Assembly (NCBI GenBank): GCA_027485405.1
Contig: JAIXRB010000214.1
Location: forward strand, 1-9,375
From: Leptospiraceae bacterium
Lineage (GTDB): Bacteria; Spirochaetota; Leptospiria; Leptospirales; Leptospiraceae
Direction: 5' to 3'
DNA: 9,375 nt
The notes beneath the pieces are model-generated. The model had not been told where the DNA came from. It saw only the letters and a list, made by a program, of their open reading frames with translations, and ran no database searches. Both the position numbers and the translations under genes were made by a program. Positions 1 through 6,054 of this stretch are shown piece by piece. How positions within the stretch are numbered: position 1 is the stretch's first letter; the number at the start of each line of letters is the position of its first letter.

Positions 1-528
1 ATGCAGGAAAAGTACATGAGTGCTACCATGCTCGTATCTCATTTGTCGAATGGCTTCTAGAAATGGAACAGATTCGATGTCCCCTACTGTTCCCCCGATT
101 TCCACAATAACGAAATCGGTCTCGTTGTCCCGGCTTAGGTTATAGATTCGATTTCGGATTTCATTTGTAATGTGGGGAACAACCTGAACCGTTCTTCCTA
201 AATAATCTCCTTTGCGCTCTCTTTCGATAACAGCATGATAGATCTGACCCGTTGATACTGAGTTCTTTCTGGAAAACTTTGATTTTGTAAAACGTTCGTA
301 ATACCCGAGGTCTAAGTCTGTTTCGGCGCCGTCTTCTGTGACATAAACTTCCCCATGCTGATAAGGACTCATAGTGCCTGGGTCTATGTTGATATAGGGA
401 TCCATTTTTTGCAAAGAGACGGTATAGCCCCTAGCTTCCAAAAGACAACCCAAAGCGGCGACTGTGACCCCTTTGCCTAAAGAGGAAGAAACTCCCCCGG
501 TGATAAAAATATACTTGGTCTTGGACAA
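1..528 (-). CDS. pyrG: CTP synthase, N-terminal part (cut by left window edge)
   Basis: CTP synthase makes CTP from UTP, ATP and glutamine in the cytoplasm. The 176 visible codons cover much of the N-terminal amidoligase (synthetase) domain; the full family length is about 540 residues, so the rest of this domain and the glutaminase domain lie left of the window. Visible signatures are the nucleotide-binding loop GGVSSSLGKG (residues 11-20), DPYINIDPGTMSPYQHGE (43-60), DGAETDLDLGYYERF (66-80) and EIGGTVGDIES (143-153). Asp73 and Glu143 match the magnesium ligands Asp72 and Glu140 of the E. coli enzyme. The start is TTG at 528: an in-frame TGA lies at 540-538, and no other usual start codon lies between it and the conserved KYIFITGG. 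The gene follows rfaE2 by 55 nt with no terminator seen, so co-transcription with rfaE1-rfaE2 is likely. Its product also feeds CMP-Kdo and lipid synthesis. The identification is firm. Confidence 0.97.
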   Translation of the reverse strand, partial: MSKTKYIFITGGVSSSLGKGVTVAALGCLLEARGYTVSLQKMDPYINIDPGTMSPYQHGEVYVTEDGAETDLDLGYYERFTKSKFSRKNSVSTGQIYHAVIERERKGDYLGRTVQVVPHITNEIRNRIYNLSRDNETDFVIVEIGGTVGDIESVPFLEAIRQMRYEHGSTHVLFLH

Positions 529-533
529 GGTCT

Positions 534-539
534 TCCCTC
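534..539 (-). promoter_or_regulatory. Ribosome binding site of pyrG, supporting the TTG start
   Basis: On the minus strand GAGGGA ends five bases before TTG at 528. It overlaps the in-frame TGA (540-538), so the reading frame cannot begin further upstream. Site and stop together fix the rare TTG start. Confidence 0.6.
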
Positions 540-583
540 AGAAACAGATTTATTTGTAAACAATGCCAGGTATAGGCTGGGAA

Positions 584-1063
584 TCAATTCTGTTTGGCTT
601 TTTTTAAGATGAGAGTTGTGGATTTTCCCTCTAAAAAGGGTAAAATGATAACTTTTCCGCCAAAACTCTCCACAAGCGGAGTTTCTGGCAAGTTTTTTGC
701 AAGATAATCCCCCCCTTTGCAATGGATCTGCGGTTTGATCTTTTCTATCAGTGCCAAAGGAGTGTCCTCATTAAAAATCGTAACTGCGTCAATGCTGGCA
801 AGGCCAGCCAAAACAAAGGCTCTGTCTGCTTGTGAATTGATTGGTCTCCCCTGTCCTTTCAATTTTCGAACAGATTCATCCGAGTTCAGCCCTAACCAAA
901 GAAAATCCCCTAAAGACTTTGCCCTTGCGAGATACTGAACATGGCCAGAATGTAAAATGTCGAAACATCCGTTTGTGAAGACGATGCTTTTCCCTTTTAA
1001 GGACAAAGTGAGTTTTGAGATCTCAGATTCTTTGATGAGTTTTGACTCTAAATGTTCGATCAT
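584..1063 (-). CDS. rfaE2: D-glycero-beta-D-manno-heptose 1-phosphate adenylyltransferase (RfaE2/HldC type)
   Basis: This enzyme transfers AMP from ATP to heptose 1-phosphate, giving ADP-heptose for the LPS inner core in the cytoplasm. It is a cytidylyltransferase-fold nucleotidyltransferase of 159 residues, the usual size for the free-standing domain. It shows FTNGCFDILHSGH (29-41) with the HxGH ATP-binding motif at 38-41, GLNSDESVRKLKGQGRPIN (58-76), NEDTP (98-102), KGGDY (116-120) and a C-terminal GKSTT (146-150). I chose ATG at 1063 because GGAG sits seven bases upstream and the start follows the rfaE1 stop by one base. In-frame TTG (1084) and ATG (1078) lie inside rfaE1 and have no ribosome site. 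In many proteobacteria this domain is fused behind the kinase as HldE; here the two are separate adjacent genes in the same order. The function is confident. Confidence 0.95.
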   Translation of the reverse strand: MIEHLESKLIKESEISKLTLSLKGKSIVFTNGCFDILHSGHVQYLARAKSLGDFLWLGLNSDESVRKLKGQGRPINSQADRAFVLAGLASIDAVTIFNEDTPLALIEKIKPQIHCKGGDYLAKNLPETPLVESFGGKVIILPFLEGKSTTLILKKAKQN

Positions 1064-1064
1064 T

Positions 1065-2093
1065 TTAAGTCTCCGCATTCCCAATGATAGATTGTTTCTT
1101 TAATTCCATTTCAAGCTCTTGGATGGTTACAGATTCTGCACCCAGTTTACCAACTACAATTCCAGCGGCCGAATTCGCAATCAAACTAGCGTGAACTGTA
1201 GACATACCGACAGCCAAAAAGGCTGTGTAAATTGAGATCACTGTATCCCCAGCGCCAGTCACATCAAATACCTCTTTGGCGACCGTGGGAATCAATGTGG
1301 AGCGATCCGATTTTGCTTCGTAGATTAGCATTCCTTTTTCGCCCCTGGTTATCATAATGGAATCAGCATTTAATCTTTGGGCAATTTCCTTTGCTCCGAT
1401 TTCGACTTCGTTGTCCGACACAAGAGACCTACCCAACGCCTTCCCCGCTTCATGATGGTTTGGTGTCATGCATTGGATTCCTTGGTAGGAGAAAAAATGA
1501 GAAACTTGAGGATCTACCACAACTGGTATACCCTTAGCCTTAGAAAGTGAAATAATCTGAGTGATAATTTTAGGAGTTAAAAAGCCTTTTTCATAATCAG
1601 ATAGAATGATTGCGGAGTACTCATTGATTTTAGATTGAATTTTTTGTAATACGACATTCTCTTCTTCACTGCTAAGAAGTGAAATTTCCTCTCGGTCAAC
1701 ACGACAGACTTGTTGGTTGCCCGCAATGATTCTGGTCTTTAGGATGGTCCGAGTTTTTTCACTGATCAAAAGGAATTCTTCGGGACTTTGGATTCCCTGG
1801 TTCTTTAGCAATTGCACAAGAGATTTGCCAGCAGAATCATTTCCAATTCTGGCAGAAAAATCAGTTACAATTCCAATCGAGTTTAAATTTTTGATAACGT
1901 TACCAGCTCCACCTAAAGTCTGCTTCTCGTTCTTAATCCAAACAACAGGAACAGGAGCTTCGGGAGAGATTCGGTTCACCATACCCATTAAATACTCATC
2001 TAAAATCAAATCACCTAGGACTAAAACTTTGACTTTCGAGAGTTTTGAGAGAGCTTCATTCCAGATCGAGTGACTGATTTCGTGGCGTATCAT
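1065..2093 (-). CDS. rfaE1: D-glycero-beta-D-manno-heptose-7-phosphate kinase (RfaE1/HldA type, PfkB family)
   Basis: This kinase phosphorylates heptose 7-phosphate at C1, the step after GmhA in ADP-heptose synthesis. It has 342 residues, close to the length of the kinase domain of fused HldE. Ribokinase-family marks run in order: VLVLGDLILDEYLMG (23-37), SPEAPVPV (43-50), the substrate-side GGAGNVIKNL (61-70), DPQ (194-196), TPNHHEA (210-216), ITRGEKGM (248-255) and the anion-hole signature DVTGAGDT (277-284), whose last Asp (283) is the expected catalytic base. The ATG start at 2093 places the first beta strand near residue 22, as in homologues. It is the first gene of a likely rfaE1-rfaE2-pyrG unit. 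A possible promoter with a perfect TTGACA box lies in the 47-nt divergent gap and the first codons of the LON gene. The identification is firm. Confidence 0.95.
   Translation of the reverse strand: MIRHEISHSIWNEALSKLSKVKVLVLGDLILDEYLMGMVNRISPEAPVPVVWIKNEKQTLGGAGNVIKNLNSIGIVTDFSARIGNDSAGKSLVQLLKNQGIQSPEEFLLISEKTRTILKTRIIAGNQQVCRVDREEISLLSSEEENVVLQKIQSKINEYSAIILSDYEKGFLTPKIITQIISLSKAKGIPVVVDPQVSHFFSYQGIQCMTPNHHEAGKALGRSLVSDNEVEIGAKEIAQRLNADSIMITRGEKGMLIYEAKSDRSTLIPTVAKEVFDVTGAGDTVISIYTAFLAVGMSTVHASLIANSAAGIVVGKLGAESVTIQELEMELKKQSIIGNAET
1071..1074 (-). promoter_or_regulatory. Ribosome binding site of rfaE2 inside the end of rfaE1
   Basis: GGAG lies in the last codons of rfaE1, seven bases before ATG at 1063. 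It supports the shorter start and points to coupled translation of the kinase and the adenylyltransferase. Confidence 0.6.
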
Positions 2094-2118
2094 TTACTTT
2101 TCCGATTTACAAGGATTC

Positions 2119-2147
2119 AGTTTGCCACAATGCTATTCTGGTGTCAA
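2119..2147 (-). promoter_or_regulatory. Possible sigma-70-type promoter of rfaE1
   Basis: On the minus strand a perfect TTGACA (2147-2142) is followed after 17 bases by CAAACT (2124-2119), a three-of-six match to TATAAT. Transcription would begin near 2112, about 20 bases before the rfaE1 ATG at 2093. The -35 box overlaps the first codons of the divergent LON gene. The weak -10 keeps confidence low. Confidence 0.35.
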
Positions 2148-2755
2148 CCTTCACGTTGCCTGTTTTTCCCCTTCCAGACCTAATCTTTTTTCCAGGAACT
2201 TTCTTGCCTTTGCATATTTTTGAACCAAGGTATCGGCAAATGCTTTCCTATGCACTTGAAAACGGGAAAGAATTGGCAATCGCTCCTTTGTTGAAAACCG
2301 ATCAAAAAAGAACTGGATTAGAACCTAACATTGAACAAAGTTTTGGTTGGGGGCATATTATTCAACACGAGATGTTGCCAGACGGAAGATCGAACATAAT
2401 TTTGGAAGGGACAGGTGTTTGCAAACTCATCGATTTCAAGCAAAGCGCGCCTTTTCTCGTAGCCTCTGTTGAGAAATTTGAGAATGATCGAAAGGCTTTA
2501 AAAACCGAATTTTATCAAGAAAAATTATCTGAGTTGTTGGTTCTAACAAAGCGGATTTTGCTTTCGGAAGGTGCCGAAGAAGGTCTTATCATGAAGATGA
2601 ATCTTGTCACTAAACATCCACATGCTGTTGACTTTATTGCATCGCTTCTTAACTACGATTTTTCCCAAAAGCAAGAGATACTAGAGACCATAGACTTAAA
2701 AGAAAAAGTCATAAAACTCTTAGAGATAGTTTCTCAACTCAACCTGAGAGAGTAG
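2141..2755 (+). CDS. Stand-alone LON-domain (Lon N-terminal substrate-binding domain) protein
   Basis: The 204-residue protein is only the N-terminal domain of Lon protease, with no AAA+ ATPase or Ser-Lys protease part. Marks are LPVFPLPDLIFFPGTFLPL (6-24), the hallmark LHIFEPRYRQM (24-34), DGRSNIILEGTG (81-92) in the second half of the PUA-like beta barrel, and a C-terminal helical bundle with QEILETIDLKEKVIKLLE (178-195). Such free domains are common in bacteria; their role is not well defined, and binding of unfolded substrates or partners is inferred from Lon. It is the only plus-strand gene here, divergent from rfaE1 by 47 nt and overlapping the tail of the next gene by 17 nt. The start is taken as GTG at 2141, but no ribosome site precedes it closely; AAGGA at 2111-2115 is too far. 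TTG at 2156 is an alternative. Confidence 0.9.
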   Translation: MSTFTLPVFPLPDLIFFPGTFLPLHIFEPRYRQMLSYALENGKELAIAPLLKTDQKRTGLEPNIEQSFGWGHIIQHEMLPDGRSNIILEGTGVCKLIDFKQSAPFLVASVEKFENDRKALKTEFYQEKLSELLVLTKRILLSEGAEEGLIMKMNLVTKHPHAVDFIASLLNYDFSQKQEILETIDLKEKVIKLLEIVSQLNLRE

Positions 2756-3392
2756 CACTGCGTGGCTTTAATTCAAAGAACAAGAGCATAAAATCTCCAG
2801 GTAATTCAACGGCATCTTCCCTGAGAAAGATTCTCGGATTTGCCCTGGTCTCTGATTGAAGATAAAGATAAGAAGTTGTTTCTTTTCTTACAAAGGCACG
2901 AGTTACATGGAACTCAGTTTGAACCGATTTTAGCTGATCGGACAAAACATCTGCTATCAATGGGGTTGAACTACTCAAACTAAAGGCATTGCAAATAAAA
3001 TAACAAGGGTTCTTTCCTGATTTTTGTTCCCATTCTAGTTCGTGTTTCCATCGTTTCTTGCTGAAACTTAAAGTCACCTCTAAGGAAGGAACAAAATCCG
3101 TAGCGATTACGCAAGGATTGAATTGGAAGTAGCCAGTTTTTCCAAGATATGCGCGCCAAGGAAGAGACAAATTGGAAAGATAAATGGGCTTTCCCATGGC
3201 CTCAAAGTATAAGAAAGACCGCAAAGTTAAAAAGGAAAGAAAGCTTAGGTTAAGAAAAGGAACTTGTGAAAAATTCCATTTTTCTTCTTCCCGAAATGGA
3301 GCCAAAAACATTCGCTCCAGAGAATAAAAGTCTTGGTTTTGATCGGGGAGAAAAAAAGGTTCCGTTCCCTGTTTTTCTCGAGTAGGCTTCAC
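2739..3392 (-). CDS. Hypothetical protein, 217 residues, family not recognised
   Basis: I do not recognise this protein. It is rich in Phe, Leu and Ser, mixes charged and aromatic residues like a folded soluble protein, and shows no signal peptide, clear transmembrane helix or familiar catalytic motif. Segments that look structured include LPWRAYLGKTGYFQFNP (77-93), SLEVTLSFSKKRWKHELEWE (103-122) and a C-terminal stretch ending in DFMLLFFELKPR. The start is GTG at 3392, the only usual start codon near the front of the frame. It has no ribosome site, and the frame stays open upstream through the acyl-CoA synthetase terminator. The tail overlaps the convergent LON gene by 17 nt. Support for a real gene is the long open frame filling an otherwise empty 735-nt gap in a densely coded region. 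A chance ORF is possible but less likely. Confidence 0.6.
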   Translation of the reverse strand: MKPTREKQGTEPFFLPDQNQDFYSLERMFLAPFREEEKWNFSQVPFLNLSFLSFLTLRSFLYFEAMGKPIYLSNLSLPWRAYLGKTGYFQFNPCVIATDFVPSLEVTLSFSKKRWKHELEWEQKSGKNPCYFICNAFSLSSSTPLIADVLSDQLKSVQTEFHVTRAFVRKETTSYLYLQSETRANPRIFLREDAVELPGDFMLLFFELKPRSATLSG

Positions 3393-3427
3393 AAGAAAAG
3401 TATCGGAATCCGTGCAAGAGTCTAAGC

Positions 3428-3464
3428 AAAAAAAAAGCCAGGAGAAGAAATCCCCCTGGCTTTT
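3428..3464 (-). terminator. Intrinsic terminator of the acyl-CoA synthetase gene
   Basis: On the minus strand, 27 bases after the stop at 3491, AAAGCCAGG and CCTGGCTTT form a nine-pair stem (arms 3463-3455 and 3442-3434) around a 12-base loop. A run of nine T (3436-3428) overlaps the end of the stem and continues past it. The A-rich other flank has only four bases, so it acts mainly on minus-strand transcripts. Confidence 0.88.
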
Positions 3465-3490
3465 CCGTTCGGATTTGAAGTGTTTACTTC

Positions 3491-5425
3491 TTATTCAGCG
3501 GCGTATAGAGCGCTAATTTTATCCTTATACTTCTCTGCAATCACGTGCCTTTTCATTTTTAAAAGGTTCGTCAGCTCATCGCCAACTTCGAATTGCTTAG
3601 TGATTAAGAAAAAAGGTGTTACCTGCTCAAAAGCTTTGAATCCAGTTTTTGTATTGTTTAACGCTTTTATTTCTTTTTTATACAAATCCACTACTTTTGG
3701 ATTGGTAATGAGTTTCTCTTTATCGGTTTCACTCACTCCATTCTCCTTTGCCCAAACGCCCAAGGTATCAAAGTCAGGCACGATCATAGCACCTAAGTTT
3801 TTCTGGTCTTGTCCAATCACCATAACTTGAAACACATAAGGCGACTCAGTGATTTTGTTTTCGATTGGGACTGGCTCAACGTTTTCTCCACCTAACAAAA
3901 CCACTGTGTCTTTTGCTCGGCCAGTGATCGTAACGGTCTTGTTAAAATTGATCATTCCGATATCACCAGTGTCCATCCAGCCTTCTTTCAATACTTTGGC
4001 TGTTGCTTCAGGGTTTTTATAATAGCCTTTCATCACTTGAGGACCCTTTACGTGGATCACACCTTTCAATCCAGGCTTACCAGCGAGTAGTCGAAGTTTT
4101 GAATTGATATGAGTGAGAACCTTTCCATGATCGTCTCTGATTTGTAACTCGGTCTCAGGAGTGATGACACCTACGGATCCTTGTACAAGTTTGTCAAATG
4201 TTCGAACGCTGATGACCGGTGAAGTTTCGGTCATTCCATACCCTTCCAAAACTTTAATGCCAATGTCATTGAAAAAGGCATCCACATGTTTTTGAAGTGC
4301 TCCTCCACCCGAAACCGAAGCCTTTAGCTGACCGCCCGTTGCTTCTCGTATCTTGCCGAGAACAATGATATCCAAAAGAAGATTTGGAATATTGGTTAAA
4401 AAAGCAACTACGATAGCCCATGCACCTCGTGCGAGAGATTCAAAGATATTTCTCCCAGAGTAATCCACTTCATTTCCTTGTAGAAAGCGCATAGAAGAGT
4501 GGTAATGCTTTGAAACGAAATATGCTACTTTGAACAGGACTCTGTTGAGAGTTTTGGTTTGCTTTGGATCGTTTACGCGTGTAAAAATGCCGTTGTAGAT
4601 ACTTTCCCAAAGTCTTGGAGCGGAACCCATAAACGTAGGTTTCACTTTACGCATATCATCTCTTAGGTCTCTAACATTGGTATAGTAAGTAGCCGCGCCT
4701 GCACCAATCGCTAAGTATTCGAATACTCTTTCGAAAACATGCCAAACGGGTAAAATGGAGAGCATGCGCTCTTCCCCTTCGAATTTAATCATCTCAGATA
4801 AAATAGTTCGAACCTGGTGCATCATGTTCGAATGCACGAGCATAACTCCCTTTGGCATACCTGTTGTTCCAGATGTATAAATCAAAGTGAAGAGATCGTC
4901 TGGCTTAATTTGAGCTACACGCTCTTCTACTTTCTTTGAACCTTTTTTTCGGAGTTCAGCTCCTTTATCGATTAATTCGTAGAGTTTAAGAACACCAGAA
5001 GCCTGAGACTTCTTATCCATAATAACAATTTTGGGTTTGTTTTCTAATTGGCTTTCGTTCTTTTTGACTTTCTCGAGCATTTTGTCGTTTTCCAGGAAAA
5101 CCACTTTGGCTCCCGAATGGTTTAAAATGTAAACCAATTCCGAATCAGTAACGTCTGTTCCTCTAGGAACGTCAGCGGCTCCCGTCATTAAAATACCGTA
5201 GTCAGAAATGATCCACTCTAAGCGGTTATCCGCAAGTAGTCCAACGTTCTCACGAGCGTTCACTCCCAGGTCAATCAAAGCTTCCGCTAGATTGACACCA
5301 ATCTCATACAGTTCTTTGTAGGTAACAGGCTTGTATTGTTTGTTTTCATCTTTGCCCGCAAATGCAGGGCGATCCGCGTATTTTACGGAGGTCTCTTTGA
5401 ATAATTCGGGAAGATTGGAAGGCAT
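3491..5425 (-). CDS. Long-chain fatty-acid--CoA ligase (AMP-forming acyl-CoA synthetase)
   Basis: The enzyme activates a fatty acid with ATP to acyl-AMP and then acyl-CoA, for beta-oxidation or lipid synthesis. At 644 residues it fits bacterial long-chain (FadD15-like) synthetases. Adenylate-forming signatures run in order: the phosphate loop YTSGTTGMPKG (183-193), LPVWHVFERVFEY (225-237), SGGGALQKHV (372-381), GYGMTETSP (395-403), GWMDTGDIG (482-490), GRAKDTVVLLGGENVEP (502-518) and a C-terminal lid ending GDELTNLLKMKRHVI, where Lys623 or Lys625 may be the adenylation lysine. A hydrophobic stretch at about 333-356, before the LGKIR segment, could help membrane contact. The ATG at 5425 has AGGAG seven bases upstream. 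A clear terminator follows the gene, and a 119-nt gap with a possible weak promoter precedes it. Chain-length preference cannot be read from the sequence. Confidence 0.93.
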   Translation of the reverse strand: MPSNLPELFKETSVKYADRPAFAGKDENKQYKPVTYKELYEIGVNLAEALIDLGVNARENVGLLADNRLEWIISDYGILMTGAADVPRGTDVTDSELVYILNHSGAKVVFLENDKMLEKVKKNESQLENKPKIVIMDKKSQASGVLKLYELIDKGAELRKKGSKKVEERVAQIKPDDLFTLIYTSGTTGMPKGVMLVHSNMMHQVRTILSEMIKFEGEERMLSILPVWHVFERVFEYLAIGAGAATYYTNVRDLRDDMRKVKPTFMGSAPRLWESIYNGIFTRVNDPKQTKTLNRVLFKVAYFVSKHYHSSMRFLQGNEVDYSGRNIFESLARGAWAIVVAFLTNIPNLLLDIIVLGKIREATGGQLKASVSGGGALQKHVDAFFNDIGIKVLEGYGMTETSPVISVRTFDKLVQGSVGVITPETELQIRDDHGKVLTHINSKLRLLAGKPGLKGVIHVKGPQVMKGYYKNPEATAKVLKEGWMDTGDIGMINFNKTVTITGRAKDTVVLLGGENVEPVPIENKITESPYVFQVMVIGQDQKNLGAMIVPDFDTLGVWAKENGVSETDKEKLITNPKVVDLYKKEIKALNNTKTGFKAFEQVTPFFLITKQFEVGDELTNLLKMKRHVIAEKYKDKISALYAAE

Positions 5426-5432
5426 GAATCAA

Positions 5433-5437
5433 CTCCT
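5433..5437 (-). promoter_or_regulatory. Ribosome binding site of the acyl-CoA synthetase
   Basis: AGGAG on the minus strand stands seven bases before ATG at 5425, a standard strong site that fixes this start. Confidence 0.75.
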
Positions 5438-5474
5438 AGGGGCTTTGTGTTTTCCGAAAGTGTAGTAATAGAAG

Positions 5475-5484
5475 AAAAAAAAAA
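5475..5484 (-). repeat. Ten-base T homopolymer in the acyl-CoA synthetase leader
   Basis: Ten T (read on the minus strand) lie about 50 bases before the start codon. They sit between a TTGACC box (5498-5493) and a TATTAC box (5470-5465), which are 22 bases apart. A tract this long can slip in replication. See findings. Confidence 0.6.
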
Positions 5485-5544
5485 GAGCTATGGGTCAACT
5501 CATTTTAATCAAAGAATCAAGACTGTCCTTTTTGCACTGCACAA

Positions 5545-6054
5545 TCATTTGGATTCGTTTAACCAGTCCTTTGCTCTTAAGAGTAAACCAGGGAGGTCTG
5601 ATCCTGTAATGCCATATTGACGGTAGATCTCTTTTCCTTTTGTGTCAAAGACCATCATTGCCGGTTGACCTTTGATATGGAATTGGTTTACAATCTTCCA
5701 ATCTGAATCCAGTAGGCTTGGGTATTCCATACCCCATTTCTGTTCTTTTTCTAAGATTTCTTCTAAGTTAGGGGGGCTATCTGTATTGACCCCCCAAAAA
5801 TGCAAACGCTTCCCCGATTCTGAGCTCCTGATCTTATTCAAAACAGGAACTGCCTTGGCGCATGGATCGCACCAAGTTGCCCAAAAATCTAATACCAGAA
5901 CATTGCCCTTTTCAGAAATCAAGTCCAGCTCTCCACCTTTAGTTGTTGAAAGTGGAACAGAAAAAAGCTCGGAAGCCTGGGGATCCGGCTTAGTTCCGCA
6001 TTGGATCAAACTGCTGATAAGTAGAAAAAAAATAATCTGAAATTGGAATCTCAC
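5545..6054 (-). CDS. TlpA-like thioredoxin-fold lipoprotein
   Basis: Predicted thiol-disulfide oxidoreductase of 169 residues, anchored outside the inner membrane by a lipid. The N-terminus is a short signal peptide with a hydrophobic core (residues 2-18) ending LIQ before Cys19, a spirochaete-style relaxed lipobox. The thioredoxin domain follows: VLVLDFWATWCDPC (52-65) with CxxC cysteines 62 and 65, GVNTDSPP (88-95) and the cis-proline loop GQPAMMVFD (129-137, Pro131). TlpA/ResA-type proteins reduce disulfides in exported proteins such as apocytochrome c; the partner here is unknown. The start is GTG at 6054, which shares GTGA with the glycosyltransferase stop and has a strong GAGGAGG five bases upstream. 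A longer frame from 6114 would put a charged stretch before the signal and has no comparable support. Membrane anchoring is a prediction. Confidence 0.88.
   Translation of the reverse strand: MRFQFQIIFFLLISSLIQCGTKPDPQASELFSVPLSTTKGGELDLISEKGNVLVLDFWATWCDPCAKAVPVLNKIRSSESGKRLHFWGVNTDSPPNLEEILEKEQKWGMEYPSLLDSDWKIVNQFHIKGQPAMMVFDTKGKEIYRQYGITGSDLPGLLLRAKDWLNESK

Noticed and set aside
557..580. Hairpin CCAG-CTGG between rfaE2 and pyrG as a terminator or attenuator
   Set aside because: The stem has only about four pairs and no T-run follows, so it is within chance expectation.
477..722. 81-residue minus-strand ORF across the pyrG-rfaE2 gap
   Set aside because: It overlaps two confidently identified genes in another frame and has no recognisable content.
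2680..2760. Bidirectional terminator between the convergent LON and 217-residue genes
   Set aside because: Only short AT-rich inverted repeats such as AAACT/AGTTT are present. No GC-rich stem with a T-run was found on either strand.
3480..3830. 116-residue plus-strand ORF opposite the acyl-CoA synthetase
   Set aside because: It is a shadow of the conserved C-terminal region of the synthetase, with no ribosome site or family resemblance. The same holds for the plus-strand frames at 717-938, 1717-2073, 5672-6040, 6318-6506, 7085-7279, 7616-7879, 8217-8423 and 8685-8882, and the minus-strand frame at 8614-8820.
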